Assembly (NCBI RefSeq): GCF_036169555.1
Contig: NZ_CP108032.1
Location: 2,604,001 to 2,668,000 of the forward strand
Source of the DNA: Streptomyces sp. NBC_00306
GTDB taxonomy: Bacteria; Actinomycetota; Actinomycetes; Streptomycetales; Streptomycetaceae
DNA: 64,000 nucleotides
Direction: 5' to 3'
The notes under the pieces are model-generated. The model worked only from the letters and a program-made list of their open reading frames with translations. It was not told where the DNA came from and did no database searches. A program made the position numbers and the translations under genes. This document shows positions 9,219 to 18,870 of this stretch, piece by piece. Positions within the stretch are counted from its first letter, which is position 1; every line of letters begins with the position of its first letter.

Positions 9219-9578
9219 TTATCCGGGAGGCCATTCGAGGCCGCGGCCGCCGAGCACATGGGCGTGCGCGTGGAAGACCGTCTGGCCCGCTCCGGCGCCC
9301 GTGTTGAAGACGATGCGGTACCCCGGCTCGACCGTCTTCTCCTGCGCGGCGATCTCGCCGGCCTCGCGCAGCACGTCGGCGGCCAGGTCGGGGGCGCCCG
9401 CGGCGAGCGCGGCGGCGTCCGGGTAGTGGGCCTTGGGGATGACCAGGACGTGCGTCGGGGCCTGGGGATTGATGTCCCGGAAGGCCAGGACGGTCTCGGT
9501 GTCCCGTACGACGGTGGCCGGCACCTCCCCCGCGACGATCTTGCAGAACAGGCAGTCAGCCTGCGGTTCTCCCGCCAT
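9219..9578 (-). CDS. HIT-domain nucleotide hydrolase/transferase
   Basis: 119-aa histidine-triad protein with [13 protein letters not shown] near the N-terminus and the triad HAHAHVLGG at the end. [17 protein letters not shown] is the usual nucleotide-binding strand. The ATG at 9578 is preceded by GGAGGA at good spacing, so the longer open frame to 9617 is not needed. HIT proteins hydrolyse nucleoside phosphoramidates or dinucleotides; the in vivo substrate is unknown. First gene of a likely HIT-rnz-add transcript. Confidence 0.93.
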   Translation of the reverse strand: MAGEPQADCLFCKIVAGEVPATVVRDTETVLAFRDINPQAPTHVLVIPKAHYPDAAALAAGAPDLAADVLREAGEIAAQEKTVEPGYRIVFNTGAGAGQTVFHAHAHVLGGRGLEWPPG

Positions 9579-9666
9579 GCCGGGGTCCTCCTCGCGTGGG
9601 GTGGTTACCCGCCACATCGTATCGACCGCCCCGGCCTCCCCGCGGACCCCACCCGCGCGCCCAGGA

Positions 9667-9706
9667 GGGCTTGCCGTCCGGCGGGGCTTCGACGGACGGC
9701 AAGCCC
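9667..9706 (-). terminator. hairpin terminator after the phosphotransferase gene
   Basis: A perfect 14-bp stem (GGGCTTGCCGTCCG with its complement) closes a 12-nt loop, about 20 nt downstream of the phosphotransferase stop on the minus strand. There is no U-tract, as is usual for Streptomyces terminators. Confidence 0.7.
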
Positions 9707-9726
9707 CGGGACGGCTCCTGTCCCGC

Positions 9727-10626
9727 TCAGTCCTCCCCCAGCACCGCCCGGATCACATGCCGGGCGTTGCGCGCCATCGCCGGGTTCGTCGTGCGGTAGT
9801 ACGGCAGCGCGATCACCGCCTGCGAGAGTGTCCGCGCACGGCCGCGGCACCAGGCCGCGTCGTCCACGCCGAGTGCTTCACGGAAGACGTCCCTGGCGCC
9901 GGCGGGCAGCAGATTCCAGGCGGGGAACAGGTCGCAGGCGGGATCGCCCGCTCCCGTGCACCCGAAGTCGATCACCGCGGTCAGCCTGCCGCCGTCCACC
10001 AGCAGGTTGCCCGGCATCAGGTCGGCGTGCAGCCACACCGGCGGCCCCTCGTGGTCCGGGGCCCGCAGCGCGTCCTCCCAGACGGCGAGCGCGGCATCGC
10101 AGTCGACGTCCTCCTGCGGAATCCCCCGCAGTTCGTCGATCGCCGCCCGGGTCTCGGCGTCGAGTGAGGCGAGCGGCCCGCCGCGGTGGGCCACCGGAGC
10201 GCCCGGCAGGGTGATGCTCCGCATCGCCGCCACGAAGCGCGCCAGATCCCCGGCCAGCAGCACGGGCTCGCTCAGCGCTCCCTCCTCGGGGTGCCGCCCG
10301 GCCAGCCACCGGTGCACCGACCACGGCCACGGATATCCCTCGGCAGGCTTCCCTGCCCCGAGCACCTCGGGGATCGGCGTGGGCAGCAACGGCGCGAGGC
10401 GCGGCAGCCACTCCTGCTCCATCGACACGTCCCCGGCTCCGCCCTCGATCAGTGGCAGCCGCACGGCCATGCGATCGCCGAGCCGGTACATGGCGTTGAC
10501 GGTGCCACCGGAGGCGAACCGTTCCACCGGGAGGCCCGCCCACTGCGGGAACTGCCCGGCGACCAGGCGTCGTACGAGGCCCTCGTCGACGGGGTGCGGG
10601 CCCGGATGCATCTGCCCTGTGTTCAT
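9727..10626 (-). CDS. aminoglycoside phosphotransferase (APH) family protein
   Basis: 299-aa protein-kinase-like small-molecule phosphotransferase. The Brenner motif HADLMPGNLL (catalytic Asp) and VIDFGCTGAGDPACDL (metal-binding Asp) are intact. The N-lobe has FASGGTVNAMYRLGDRMAVRLP. The substrate is unknown; chromosomal APH homologues in Streptomyces need not confer antibiotic resistance. It is flanked by hairpins on both sides, so it is probably transcribed alone. Start ATG 10626 has no strong ribosome-binding site; ATG 10611 is an alternative. Confidence 0.9.
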   Translation of the reverse strand: MNTGQMHPGPHPVDEGLVRRLVAGQFPQWAGLPVERFASGGTVNAMYRLGDRMAVRLPLIEGGAGDVSMEQEWLPRLAPLLPTPIPEVLGAGKPAEGYPWPWSVHRWLAGRHPEEGALSEPVLLAGDLARFVAAMRSITLPGAPVAHRGGPLASLDAETRAAIDELRGIPQEDVDCDAALAVWEDALRAPDHEGPPVWLHADLMPGNLLVDGGRLTAVIDFGCTGAGDPACDLFPAWNLLPAGARDVFREALGVDDAAWCRGRARTLSQAVIALPYYRTTNPAMARNARHVIRAVLGED

Positions 10627-10682
10627 GAGGCGCCATCCGACCGCCCGCGGCAGCCGGTCGTCAAACAGCTTTCCGTTCAGGT

Positions 10683-10712
10683 GCCGGTCCCCGGGGACTC
10701 CCGGGGACCGGC
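10683..10712 (-). terminator. hairpin terminator after the tricorn-like protease gene
   Basis: A 13-bp perfect stem (GCCGGTCCCCGGG and complement) with a 4-nt loop begins 10 nt past the stop of the S41 gene. Confidence 0.7.
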
Positions 10713-10722
10713 CGTACCCATG

Positions 10723-13700
10723 TCAGTCCGGCACCGGGGGCGTCCTCGCCGGGTTCTCCGCCAGAACGGCGAGCGCCATCCGGATCGCCTCGTCCAGCTG
10801 CGGATCGCGGCCCGCCGCATGGTCCTGCGGGGTCATCACCACTTCCACGTCCGGGTCGACGCCGTAGTTCTCCACGCCCCACCCGTAACCCTCCACCCAG
10901 AACGCGTACTTGGGCTGGGTGACCCCCGTGCCGTCCACCAGGGAGTAGCGGTTGTCGATGCCGATGACCCCGCCCCAGGTCCGGGTGCCCACGACGGGAC
11001 CGATCCCCAGGGCCTTGATCGCCGCGTTGACGATGTCGCCGTCCGAGCCCGAGAACTCGTTCGCCACCGCCACGACCGGACCCCGCGGCGCGTTCGCCGG
11101 ATAGCTGTAGGGCTGCATCCCGCGCGGCACGGCCCAGCCCACGACCCGGCGTGCCAGCTTCTCCACAACCAGCTGGGAGGTGTGCCCGCCGCGGTTCTCC
11201 CGCACGTCCACGACGAGGCCCTCGCGCGCCACCTCGACGCGCAGATCCCGGTGGATCTGGGCCCAGCCCGGCGCCTGCATGTCGGGGACGTGCAGATAGC
11301 CCAGCCGTCCCGCGGAGTGCTCGTGGACGTAGGCGCGCCGGTCGGCGACCCATGCGTGGTAGCGCAGCGGCTCCTCGTCGGCGAGCGGGACGACGACCGC
11401 GTGGCGCGGATCGCCGCCGTCCGCGGGCGCGACGGTGAGTTCGACCGGCTTGCCCGCCGTGCCGACCAGCAGTGGGCCCGGTCCGGCGACCCGGTCGACG
11501 GGCCGGCCGTCCACCGCGAGGATCGCGTCGCCGGCGTGCACCGCGGCTCCCGGGGCGGCGAGCGGGGAGTGGGCGCTCGGGTCGGACGTCTCGGACGGCA
11601 GGACACGGTCGACGCGCCACAGGCCGTCCGCCGAGCGGGAGATGTCCGCGCCGAGGAGGCCCTGGCGACGGGCGCTCTGCCCCTGACCGCCGCGCGGGAC
11701 GATGTACGCGTGCGAGGTGCCGAGTTCGCCCTGCACCTCCCACAGCAGATCCATCAGATCGTCGTGGGTGGCCACCCGGGACAGCACCGGCCGGTAGCGG
11801 TCCAGTACGCCGTCCCAGTCGACGCCGCCGAGGTCCGCGCGCCAGAAGTTGTCGCGCATCAGCCGTCCGGCCTCGTCGTACATCTGCCGCCACTCGGCCG
11901 CCGGGTCGACGGTGCGGCGGACGCGGGAGAGATCGACGGAGACGTTGGTGTCGCTGTCGTCGTCGCGCGAGGCCCGCCGGTCGGCGGGGACGACCTTCAG
12001 CTTGTCGTCGGTGCGCAGCAGCACCCGCTTGCCGTCGCCGCTGACCGAGAACCCGTCGGCGTCCGCGGCGAGTTCCTCGGTGCGCTGCTGGACGAGGTCG
12101 TAGCGCTCCAGAGCGGTCGTGGGTCCCTCGTCGTCGGGGGTGGCGCGGGTGGCTCCGAGCGCGCCGCGCAACGGGTGGCGCAGCCACAACAGCCCGTCCT
12201 TCGCCGCGCGCAGGGTAGAGTAGCTGCCCGCCTCGACCGGGAAGGGCACGATCCGGTCGGCCAGTCCCTCGACGTCGATCCGGGTGGCGGGCACCTCGCC
12301 GCCGCCGTCCGGGCCCCGGTCCTTGTCCTCCTCGAACGGCCGGCCGTGCCGCTGCGGTCCGAACGGCGACGGGGTGGTGGCCGCGAGCGTGATCAGATGC
12401 GGGCGGCAGCCGCCGACGAACGCGAGGTCGAAGACATGGGTGTCGTAGACCGGGTCGAAGTCGCGCTCGGACAGGAACGCCAGATGCCTGCCGTCGAGGG
12501 TGAACGCGGGCTGGTAGTCGCGGAATCGCAGCGGGGTCGCCTCGACGACGGACAGGTCGCGCACATCGGCCAGCTTGAGTTGGCGCAGCGGGGACGGTCC
12601 GGCGTGCGACCAGGCCAGCCATTGGGAGTCGGGCGAGAAGACCAGCCCGGTGGCTTCACTGTGCTCGCCGCGGTCGATCTCGCGGACCTCTCCCGTCTCG
12701 CGGTCGACGAGCAGGACCCGCCCGTCGTGGGCGGCGACGGCCGCCCGGCTGCCGTCCGGTGCGACGGCCAGACCGAGGACGCGGCCGAGCTGTCCGGCCG
12801 CCCACCTGCGCGGTGCCGCGCCGGGCGCGAGGCCGGTCGCCGGGGCGAATTCCAGTGCGTCCTCGCCCTCCGCGTCGGTGACCCAGACGACCTGCTCCTC
12901 CCCGTCCGCCCGGAAGACGCGGGGCAGCCGGGCCCTCACGCCCGGTTCCACGGCCAGCGCCCGCGCGGGCCCGTCCCGGTGGGTGACCCAGTGGATGCCG
13001 CCGCGGATCTCCACGGCGCTGCCGCGACCGGTGCGGTCGGGGGCCGCGGTACCGAGGTGGCGTTCGGCCTTCACGGGACGCGGGCGCAGATCGGTGCGCT
13101 GCCCGCCGAGCCGGATGTCGAGACGGCGGGGCGCGGCGCCGTCGAGGTCGTCGAGGATCCACAGCTCACCGGCGGAGGCGTACACGACACGGGTCCCGTC
13201 GGTGGCCGCGTGCCGGGCGTAGAAGCCGTCGGCGGCGCCGCCGGTACCGAGAGGGGTGTGACGCTTCAGGTCCGACCCGTCCGGCCGGGACGAGTAGACG
13301 GCTCCGACGCCCTCGTGGTCCGAGAGGAACGCGATCCTCTCCCCCGCTTCGCCGTGGGGACCCCCCACCCACAGCGGGTACTCGATGTTCCCGTCGACGT
13401 CCTCGTGGAGGCGTACGAACTCCCCCGAGCCGTCCCGGTCGATCCACAACTTGCCCGCGGTGCCGCCCCGGTAGCGCTTCCAGGCAGCGGCCTCGCGGCC
13501 CATCGTGGCGGAGAGCAGCAGTACGCCGGAGCCGTACGCCAGGCCGCCGACCGGCCCGTAGGGCAGCTGCGTCGCGGGCCCGCCGTCGAGCGGCACCGAC
13601 CGCGCCCAGCTGCGGCGCAGCGAGGCCTGACCCTGGGTGCTGATGGCGAGGACCTCGCCCTGCGGGGTCCAGCCGCGTACGGACGTCCTGGCGCTGCCCC

Positions 13701-13953
13701 AGTACGTCAGCCGGTCGGCCGGCCCGCCGTCGACGGGCGCGACATGCACCTCGGGCGCGCCGTCCCGGCGTGAGGTCCAGGCTATGCGGGTGCCGTCGGG
13801 TGAGATACGGGGATGGTCGACGGGCACGTTGTCGGCGCTCACGCGCCAGGCGCGTCCGCCGTCGAGCGGGGCGACCCAGACGTCGTCCTCTGCGGTGAAG
13901 GCGATCAACTCGCCGTGGACATGCGGATACCGAAGGTAGGCAGGCTGCGTCAC
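10723..13953 (-). CDS. S41-family tricorn-type protease
   Basis: 1076 aa with the archaeal/actinobacterial tricorn layout. WD/PD40-type propeller repeats fill about residues 1-600 (HPRISPDGTRIAW, VFSPDSQWLAWS, FLSERDFDPVYDTHVF). A helical region with the active-site histidine (LGTSHAYIVPRGG), a PDZ-like segment (AGDAILAVDGRPVDR) and the C-terminal S41 domain follow, with serine in NEFSGSDGDI and the acidic tail VENYGVDPDVEV. It lacks a signal peptide and is expected to degrade peptides in the cytoplasm after the proteasome. Start GTG 13953 has TAGGGT exactly 6 nt upstream, suggesting leaderless initiation. Confidence 0.93.
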   Translation of the reverse strand: MTQPAYLRYPHVHGELIAFTAEDDVWVAPLDGGRAWRVSADNVPVDHPRISPDGTRIAWTSRRDGAPEVHVAPVDGGPADRLTYWGSARTSVRGWTPQGEVLAISTQGQASLRRSWARSVPLDGGPATQLPYGPVGGLAYGSGVLLLSATMGREAAAWKRYRGGTAGKLWIDRDGSGEFVRLHEDVDGNIEYPLWVGGPHGEAGERIAFLSDHEGVGAVYSSRPDGSDLKRHTPLGTGGAADGFYARHAATDGTRVVYASAGELWILDDLDGAAPRRLDIRLGGQRTDLRPRPVKAERHLGTAAPDRTGRGSAVEIRGGIHWVTHRDGPARALAVEPGVRARLPRVFRADGEEQVVWVTDAEGEDALEFAPATGLAPGAAPRRWAAGQLGRVLGLAVAPDGSRAAVAAHDGRVLLVDRETGEVREIDRGEHSEATGLVFSPDSQWLAWSHAGPSPLRQLKLADVRDLSVVEATPLRFRDYQPAFTLDGRHLAFLSERDFDPVYDTHVFDLAFVGGCRPHLITLAATTPSPFGPQRHGRPFEEDKDRGPDGGGEVPATRIDVEGLADRIVPFPVEAGSYSTLRAAKDGLLWLRHPLRGALGATRATPDDEGPTTALERYDLVQQRTEELAADADGFSVSGDGKRVLLRTDDKLKVVPADRRASRDDDSDTNVSVDLSRVRRTVDPAAEWRQMYDEAGRLMRDNFWRADLGGVDWDGVLDRYRPVLSRVATHDDLMDLLWEVQGELGTSHAYIVPRGGQGQSARRQGLLGADISRSADGLWRVDRVLPSETSDPSAHSPLAAPGAAVHAGDAILAVDGRPVDRVAGPGPLLVGTAGKPVELTVAPADGGDPRHAVVVPLADEEPLRYHAWVADRRAYVHEHSAGRLGYLHVPDMQAPGWAQIHRDLRVEVAREGLVVDVRENRGGHTSQLVVEKLARRVVGWAVPRGMQPYSYPANAPRGPVVAVANEFSGSDGDIVNAAIKALGIGPVVGTRTWGGVIGIDNRYSLVDGTGVTQPKYAFWVEGYGWGVENYGVDPDVEVVMTPQDHAAGRDPQLDEAIRMALAVLAENPARTPPVPD

Positions 13954-14025
13954 ACCGTCACCCTAGGCAGGCCAGGGGTGCCGGGTCACGGCTTTGCCAG
14001 GGCCTGTCGTGTGGATCGGGCCGGG

Positions 14026-14667
14026 TCACTTCCCCGGCGGGTCGACCGTCTCGGTGACGGTCACCGTGACGGTGACGGCGGGCCGCGGATCGGAGCCGGG
14101 AGGGGTGGGGCGGGGCGAACTGCTGGGCGTGGCCGAGCAGTTGCCGAGGACGGTCGCCTCGAAGACGACCTTGCCGTCCACCCTGGCCAGGAGGTCGCCG
14201 CGGACGCACCGGCCCGAACGCTCCTCGGTCACCTTGCCCTTGAGCGTGATCTTCTGCCCCGCCTCGGTCTCGCCCTGGCAGTCGACGGTGGCTGTCCCCG
14301 TCCTGCTGGGCGACGGCGAGGAGTTGCCCGCGTCGTCGAGGGTGGCGGTGCAGCTGAGCCAGCGCACGTCGAAGCCGATGCGCTCCAGGGTGCTGGTGCC
14401 CGTGCGGTCCGTGGTGACGGACACGGCGACGGAACTCAGTCCCCCGGTCGCCGGCTCGCAGGCCGCCAGGACCCCGACCGCCGTGCCCGCGACGGCGATC
14501 GCGGCGAGCGTGCGTCTCGGGCGCGTCCGGCCGGTGCGGCCGGTGCGGCCGGGCTCCGCGTCTCCCGCCGGGCGAACTGCCGTTCTTCGCCGTGTCGTTC
14601 CGTGCGGTCCCGTTTTCCGCAGTGCTCTTCCCCGCAGTGTCATTCCCCGCAGTGTCATTCCCCGCAT
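14026..14667 (-). CDS. putative lipoprotein, function unknown
   Basis: A hydrophobic segment LAAIAVAGTAVGVLAAC ends in a lipobox (LAAC), after a very Arg-rich lead (RTRPRRT). The mature part has no family I recognise: WLSCTATLDDAG, TGTATVDCQGETEAG and VLGNCS give cysteines consistent with disulfides in an exported domain. It ends in a Ser/Pro/Thr-Val tail (TVTVTVTVTETV). The 5' end is uncertain: ATG 14667 is one choice, but this region consists of 15-bp direct repeats and an open frame continues to a TTG at 14718, so the real signal peptide start may be further in. Confidence 0.6.
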   Translation of the reverse strand: MRGMTLRGMTLRGRALRKTGPHGTTRRRTAVRPAGDAEPGRTGRTGRTRPRRTLAAIAVAGTAVGVLAACEPATGGLSSVAVSVTTDRTGTSTLERIGFDVRWLSCTATLDDAGNSSPSPSRTGTATVDCQGETEAGQKITLKGKVTEERSGRCVRGDLLARVDGKVVFEATVLGNCSATPSSSPRPTPPGSDPRPAVTVTVTVTETVDPPGK

Positions 14668-14669
14668 GA
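14626..14669. repeat. 15-bp direct repeats at the lipoprotein 5' end
   Basis: Three consecutive near-identical 15-bp units (CATTCCCCGCAGTGT type) occur, with a weaker fourth copy just before. On the minus strand each unit reads as MTLRG-like codons, producing repeated possible ATG starts for the lipoprotein. Confidence 0.75.
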
Positions 14670-14779
14670 AGCGAGACTGGCACCGGCGGGCGGGAAGCAA
14701 CAGGGCCGTTGCGGTCAATCACCGTCATCGGGGACGCCGTCGGGCCCCTCCCGCCCCAACGGCCCGCGCACCAGGGCGG

Positions 14780-15523
14780 TCAGCCCCAGCGCCCCGTGCG
14801 GCCCAGCAGCAGCGCCGTCGCCGCCGTGCCCGCCGTCGAGGTGCGCAGCACACTGCGTCCCAGCCGGTACGGCTTGGCTCCCGCCTCCGCGAACGCCGCG
14901 AGTTCCTCCGGGGACACTCCGCCCTCGGGGCCCACGACCAGCACGATCGATCCCTCGGCCGGCAGCTCGGCGGTGGCCAGCGGTTCCGCCCCCTCCTCGT
15001 GCAGCACGGCCGCGAAGTCCGCTGTGGCCAGAAGTGCCGCAACCTGCTTGGTCGTTGCTGCGTCCGCGACCTCCGGGAAGCGGAGCCGGCGCGACTGCTT
15101 GCCCGCCTCGCGCGCGGTGGCCCGCCACTTCGCCTGCGACTTCGCGCCCCGCTCGCCCTTCCACTGCGTGATGCAGCGGGCGGCCTGCCAGGGCACGACC
15201 GCGTCGACGCCGGTCTCCGTCATGGTCTCGACGGCGAGTTCACCGCGGTCGCCCTTGGGCAGCGCCTGGACGACGGTGATACGCGGCGCCGGCTCACTCT
15301 CGACCGGGAGGTCCCGCACCTCCACCTCCAGCCGGTCCTTGCCCTCGGTCCGCAGCACGACGCCGGCCGCCCCGCGTCCGAGCCCGTCGGTGAGCACGAT
15401 CTCCTCACCCTGCTGGAGCCGGCGTACGGACACGGCATGCCGTCCCTCGGGACCGTCCAGCACGACGGCGGAACCGGCCGCGACCCCCTCCAGGGAGTCC
15501 ACCAGGAAGACGGGTGCGGTCAT
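14780..15523 (-). CDS. rsmE: 16S rRNA m3U1498 methyltransferase RsmE
   Basis: 247-aa SPOUT methyltransferase. The SAM-binding knot is visible as LVVGPEGGVSPEELAAF and LGRSVLRTSTAGTAA near the C-terminus, and the N-terminal PUA-like domain has EGRHAVSVRRLQQGEEIVLTDG. It methylates U1498 in 16S rRNA. The ATG overlaps the stop of the upstream nitronate monooxygenase gene by one base (TGATG), indicating an operon. In many actinobacteria dnaJ and hrcA lie immediately upstream, as here. Confidence 0.96.
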   Translation of the reverse strand: MTAPVFLVDSLEGVAAGSAVVLDGPEGRHAVSVRRLQQGEEIVLTDGLGRGAAGVVLRTEGKDRLEVEVRDLPVESEPAPRITVVQALPKGDRGELAVETMTETGVDAVVPWQAARCITQWKGERGAKSQAKWRATAREAGKQSRRLRFPEVADAATTKQVAALLATADFAAVLHEEGAEPLATAELPAEGSIVLVVGPEGGVSPEELAAFAEAGAKPYRLGRSVLRTSTAGTAATALLLGRTGRWG

Positions 15524-16593
15524 CAGGAGGCGTCCAGCGCCAGCGCGGCGCGCGCGGAGTCCAGCTCGGCGGCCAGCACCTCCACCAGCTGTGCGGCCGG
15601 CAGCTCACGGGCCAGCCGGTGCCCCTGACCGGCCCACAGGGCCATGCCCTGGGCGTCGCCGGCCTTGGCCGCCGCCTTGCGCAGCCCGCTCGTCAGATGG
15701 TGCACCTGCGGATACGCGGCGGGGGCGTACGGCCCGTGCTCACGCATGAAGCGGTTGACGAGCCCGCGCGCCGGCCGGCCCGAGAAGGCCCGGGTCAGTT
15801 CGGTACGGACGAAGAGGGGGTTGGTCATGGCCTGCTTGTGCAGGGTGTTCGCGCCGGACTCGGGGCAGACCAGGAACGCGGTGCCGAGCTGCGCCGCCGC
15901 GGCACCGGCCGCGAGCACGCCGGCGATCTGGCCGCCGCGCATCAGTCCGCCGGCCGCGATGACCGGCAGCGGAACGGCCTCGCGGATCAGGGCGACGAGG
16001 GTGAGCAGTCCCACCCCGCTGCCGTCGGCCGCCGGGTCGTCGCGGTGCGTGCCCTGGTGGCCGCCGGCCTCGACGCCCTGGACGCACACGGCGTCCGCGC
16101 CGGCCCGCTGCGCGGCCTGCGCCTCCTCGGGCGAGGTGACGGTGACGACGGTGAAGGTGCCGGCCTTGGCGAAGGACTGGAGCACGTCCCGCTTGGGGCA
16201 GCCGAAGGTGAAGGAGACGACCGGGACGGGGTCGTCGAGGAGGATCGCGAGCTTGGCCTCGTACCCGTCGTCCATGCCGGAGTCGGGATCGCCGAGCGGT
16301 GTCTCGTACCAGGCCGCCTCACCGGCGAGCTGGTGCCGGTAGACCTCCACGGCGGCGGGGTCGGTCGCACCCGGCTGCGGCATGAACAGATTCACGCCGA
16401 AGGGCCGGCTCGTGAGTCCGCGGATCTGTTTGATCTGCTGGTACATGCCGTCCGCGGTCTTGTATCCGGCGGCCAGGAATCCGAGGCCACCGGCCTCGGA
16501 CACGGCTGCGGCCAACTGCGGGGACGACGCGCCGCCCGCCATGGGGGCCTGCACGATCGGATACCGGCAGAGATCGGTCAGTGCGGAGGACAT
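15523..16593 (-). CDS. nitronate monooxygenase / 2-nitropropane dioxygenase-like flavoprotein
   Basis: 356-aa FMN TIM-barrel. The N-terminus PIVQAPMAGGASSPQLAAAVSE, the VQGVEAGGHQGTHR motif with the histidine usually catalytic in this family, and the FMN-phosphate loop AAGGLMRGGQIAGVLAAGA are intact. The family oxidises propionate-3-nitronate or related nitronates; the physiological substrate is not determined. It sits between dnaJ and rsmE in the same direction and overlaps rsmE by one base. Confidence 0.92.
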   Translation of the reverse strand: MSSALTDLCRYPIVQAPMAGGASSPQLAAAVSEAGGLGFLAAGYKTADGMYQQIKQIRGLTSRPFGVNLFMPQPGATDPAAVEVYRHQLAGEAAWYETPLGDPDSGMDDGYEAKLAILLDDPVPVVSFTFGCPKRDVLQSFAKAGTFTVVTVTSPEEAQAAQRAGADAVCVQGVEAGGHQGTHRDDPAADGSGVGLLTLVALIREAVPLPVIAAGGLMRGGQIAGVLAAGAAAAQLGTAFLVCPESGANTLHKQAMTNPLFVRTELTRAFSGRPARGLVNRFMREHGPYAPAAYPQVHHLTSGLRKAAAKAGDAQGMALWAGQGHRLARELPAAQLVEVLAAELDSARAALALDAS

Positions 16594-16640
16594 GCACGCA
16601 TGGTGCCACGTCGGCCCCGCCCGGCCGAATCGGACCCGAC

Positions 16641-16663
16641 GCGGCCCCGGATACCGGGGCCGC
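16641..16663 (-). terminator. hairpin terminator after dnaJ
   Basis: GCGGCCCCGG and its complement form a perfect 10-bp stem with a 3-nt ATA loop, 8 nt past the dnaJ stop on the minus strand. Confidence 0.65.
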
Positions 16664-16671
16664 GGCCGGTT

Positions 16672-17808
16672 CTACCGTCCGTTGAACGCGTCCTTCAGGC
16701 GCGAGAACAGCCCTTGCTGCCCTGGCTGGAACTGGCCGGTCGGCCGCTCCTCGCCGCGCAGCTTCGCCAGCTCCCGCAGCACCCGCTCCTGCTCCGGGTC
16801 CAGCTTCGAGGGCGTCATCACCTCGACGTGCACGATCAGGTCGCCCCGACCGCCACCGCGCAGGTGTGTGATGCCGCGGCCGTGCAGCGGGATCGACTGT
16901 CCGGACTGCGTGCCCGGGCGGATGTCGACCTCCTCCATGCCGTCGAGCGTCTCCAGCGGCACCTTGGTGCCGAGGGCCGCCGCCGTCATCGGAATGGTGA
17001 CCGTGCAGTGCAGGTCGTCGCCACGCCGCTGGAAGACGCCGTGGGCCAGCTCGTGGATCTCCACGTACAGGTCGCCGGCGGGGCCGCCGCCGGGGCCGAC
17101 CTCGCCCTCGCCCGCGAGCTGGATGCGGGTGCCGTTGTCGACACCGGCGGGGATCTTCACGGTCAGCGTGCGGCGCGAGCGGACCCGGCCGTCTCCGGCG
17201 CACTCCGGGCACGGGGTCGGGACGACGGTCCCGAAGCCCTGGCACTGGGGGCACGGCCGGGACGTCATGACCTGGCCCAGGAACGAACGCGTGACCTGCG
17301 AGACCTCACCGCGACCGCGGCACATGTCACATGTCTGCGCCGAGGTGCCCGGCGCCGCGCCCTCGCCCGAACACGTCGTACAGACGACGGCCGTGTCGAC
17401 CTGGATGTCCTTCGTCGTGCCGAAGGCCGCCTCGTTGAGGTCGATCTCCAGCCGGATCATCGCGTCCTGGCCGCGCCGCGTACGCGACCTCGGCCCCCGC
17501 TGCGACGCCGTCCCGAAGAAGGCGTCCATGATGTCCGAGAAGTTCCCGAAGCCACCGGCGCCGAAGCCTCCCGCGCCACCGCCGCCCGCCTGGGACAGCG
17601 GGTCGCCGCCGAGGTCGTAGACCTGCTTCTTCTGCGGATCCGAGAGGACCTCGTAGGCCGCGTTGATCTCCTTGAAGCGCTCCTGCGTCTTCGGGTCCGG
17701 ATTCACATCCGGGTGGAGTTCACGCGCAAGCCGGCGGAAGGCCTTCTTGATCTCGTCCTGGGATGCGTCTCGGCGCACGCCGAGTACGGCGTAGTAGTCC
17801 GTGGCCAC
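16672..17808 (-). CDS. dnaJ: chaperone DnaJ (second, hrcA-linked copy)
   Basis: 378 aa. The J-domain has the HPD motif (LARELHPDVNPD). A short Gly/Phe region (GGGGAGGFGAGGFG) is followed by four zinc-finger repeats (CTTCSGEG, CDMCRGRG, CPQCQGFG, CPECAGDG) and a C-terminal client-binding domain, so it is a type I DnaJ. It stimulates DnaK ATPase. The GTG start follows the hrcA stop with no gap. The hrcA-dnaJ pairing means transcription probably comes from the CIRCE-controlled promoter upstream of hrcA. Confidence 0.96.
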   Translation of the reverse strand: MATDYYAVLGVRRDASQDEIKKAFRRLARELHPDVNPDPKTQERFKEINAAYEVLSDPQKKQVYDLGGDPLSQAGGGGAGGFGAGGFGNFSDIMDAFFGTASQRGPRSRTRRGQDAMIRLEIDLNEAAFGTTKDIQVDTAVVCTTCSGEGAAPGTSAQTCDMCRGRGEVSQVTRSFLGQVMTSRPCPQCQGFGTVVPTPCPECAGDGRVRSRRTLTVKIPAGVDNGTRIQLAGEGEVGPGGGPAGDLYVEIHELAHGVFQRRGDDLHCTVTIPMTAAALGTKVPLETLDGMEEVDIRPGTQSGQSIPLHGRGITHLRGGGRGDLIVHVEVMTPSKLDPEQERVLRELAKLRGEERPTGQFQPGQQGLFSRLKDAFNGR

Positions 17809-18834
17809 TTACGACTCCGCCAGGATCTGTCCGACGTAACGTGCCACTGCGCGTACCGCTCCCATCGTTCCGGGGTAGTCCATGCGGGTCGGTCCGACCA
17901 CGCCGAGTTTGGCAACTGCCTCGTCGCCCGAACCGTAGCCGACCGAGACGACGGACGTGGAGTTGAGGCCCTCATGGGCGTTCTCGTGACCGATCCGTAC
18001 GGTCATGCCCATCCCGCCCGACTCCTTGGCCTCGCCGAGCAGCTTGAGCAGCACGACGTGCTCCTCCAGCGCCTCCAGCACCGGCCGGATCGTGAGCGGG
18101 AAGTCGTGTCCGAAGCGGGTCAGATTGGCGGTGCCGCCGATCATCAGCCGCTCCTCGGTCTCCTCGACCAGGGTCTCGAGCAGGGTGGACAGCACCGTCG
18201 TGACGGTGCCGCGGTCCTCCGGCTCGAAGGATTCCGCCAGGTCCTGCACCAGCTGCGGCACATCCGCGAAACGGCGCCCGACGACCCGGCTGTTGAGCCG
18301 GGCCCGCAGGTCCGCGAGCGAGGTGTCGCCGAAGGGCGCGGGGCAGTCGATCATCCGCTGCTCGACCCGGCCGGTGTCCGTGATCAGCACGAGCATCAGC
18401 CGGGCGGGCGCCAGGGAGAGGAGCTCGACGTGCCGGACGGTGGACCGGGTCAGCGACGGGTACTGCACGACGGCGACCTGCCGGGTCAGCTGCGCGAGCA
18501 GCCGCACCGTACGGCCCACGACGTCGTCGAGGTCGACGGCCCCGTCCAGGAAGTTCTGGATGGCGCGGCGCTCCGGCGACGACAGGGGCTTGACCCCGGC
18601 CAGCTTGTCGACGAAGAGCCGGTACCCCTTGTCCGTCGGGATACGGCCGGCGCTGGTGTGCGGCTGGGCGATGAAGCCCTCGTCCTCCAGCACCGCCATG
18701 TCGTTCCGGACCGTGGCCGGCGAGACGCCGAGATTGTGACGCTCCGTGAGCGCCTTGGAACCCACAGGTTCCTCGGTGCCGACATAGTCCTGGACGATCG
18801 CGCGCAGCACCTCGAGTCTGCGTTCACTGAGCAC
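17809..18834 (-). CDS. hrcA: heat-inducible transcription repressor HrcA
   Basis: 341 aa from GTG 18834 ([18 protein letters not shown]), which has GGAGG 8 nt upstream. The winged-helix region includes [21 protein letters not shown] and [21 protein letters not shown]; the remainder is the HrcA dimer/GAF-like domain. HrcA represses groE-type operons by binding CIRCE and is activated by GroEL. A CIRCE-like repeat lies 37-63 bp upstream of the start, implying autoregulation of hrcA-dnaJ. Confidence 0.97.
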   Translation of the reverse strand: MLSERRLEVLRAIVQDYVGTEEPVGSKALTERHNLGVSPATVRNDMAVLEDEGFIAQPHTSAGRIPTDKGYRLFVDKLAGVKPLSSPERRAIQNFLDGAVDLDDVVGRTVRLLAQLTRQVAVVQYPSLTRSTVRHVELLSLAPARLMLVLITDTGRVEQRMIDCPAPFGDTSLADLRARLNSRVVGRRFADVPQLVQDLAESFEPEDRGTVTTVLSTLLETLVEETEERLMIGGTANLTRFGHDFPLTIRPVLEALEEHVVLLKLLGEAKESGGMGMTVRIGHENAHEGLNSTSVVSVGYGSGDEAVAKLGVVGPTRMDYPGTMGAVRAVARYVGQILAES

Positions 18835-18870
18835 CGCGCACACCTCCAGCTCTGGTTCCTCGGTGGCTGC

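Noticed and set aside
9727..10626. APH-like gene as an antibiotic-resistance determinant
   Set aside because: Catalytic motifs are present but no cluster, transfer signs or resistance-specific features; chromosomal APH homologues are common.
10186..13773. 1195-codon plus-strand open frame opposite the tricorn-type protease
   Set aside because: Antisense shadow of a high-GC gene: Arg/Val/Gly/Asp-rich, no family motifs, while the minus-strand frame has full S41 protease features.
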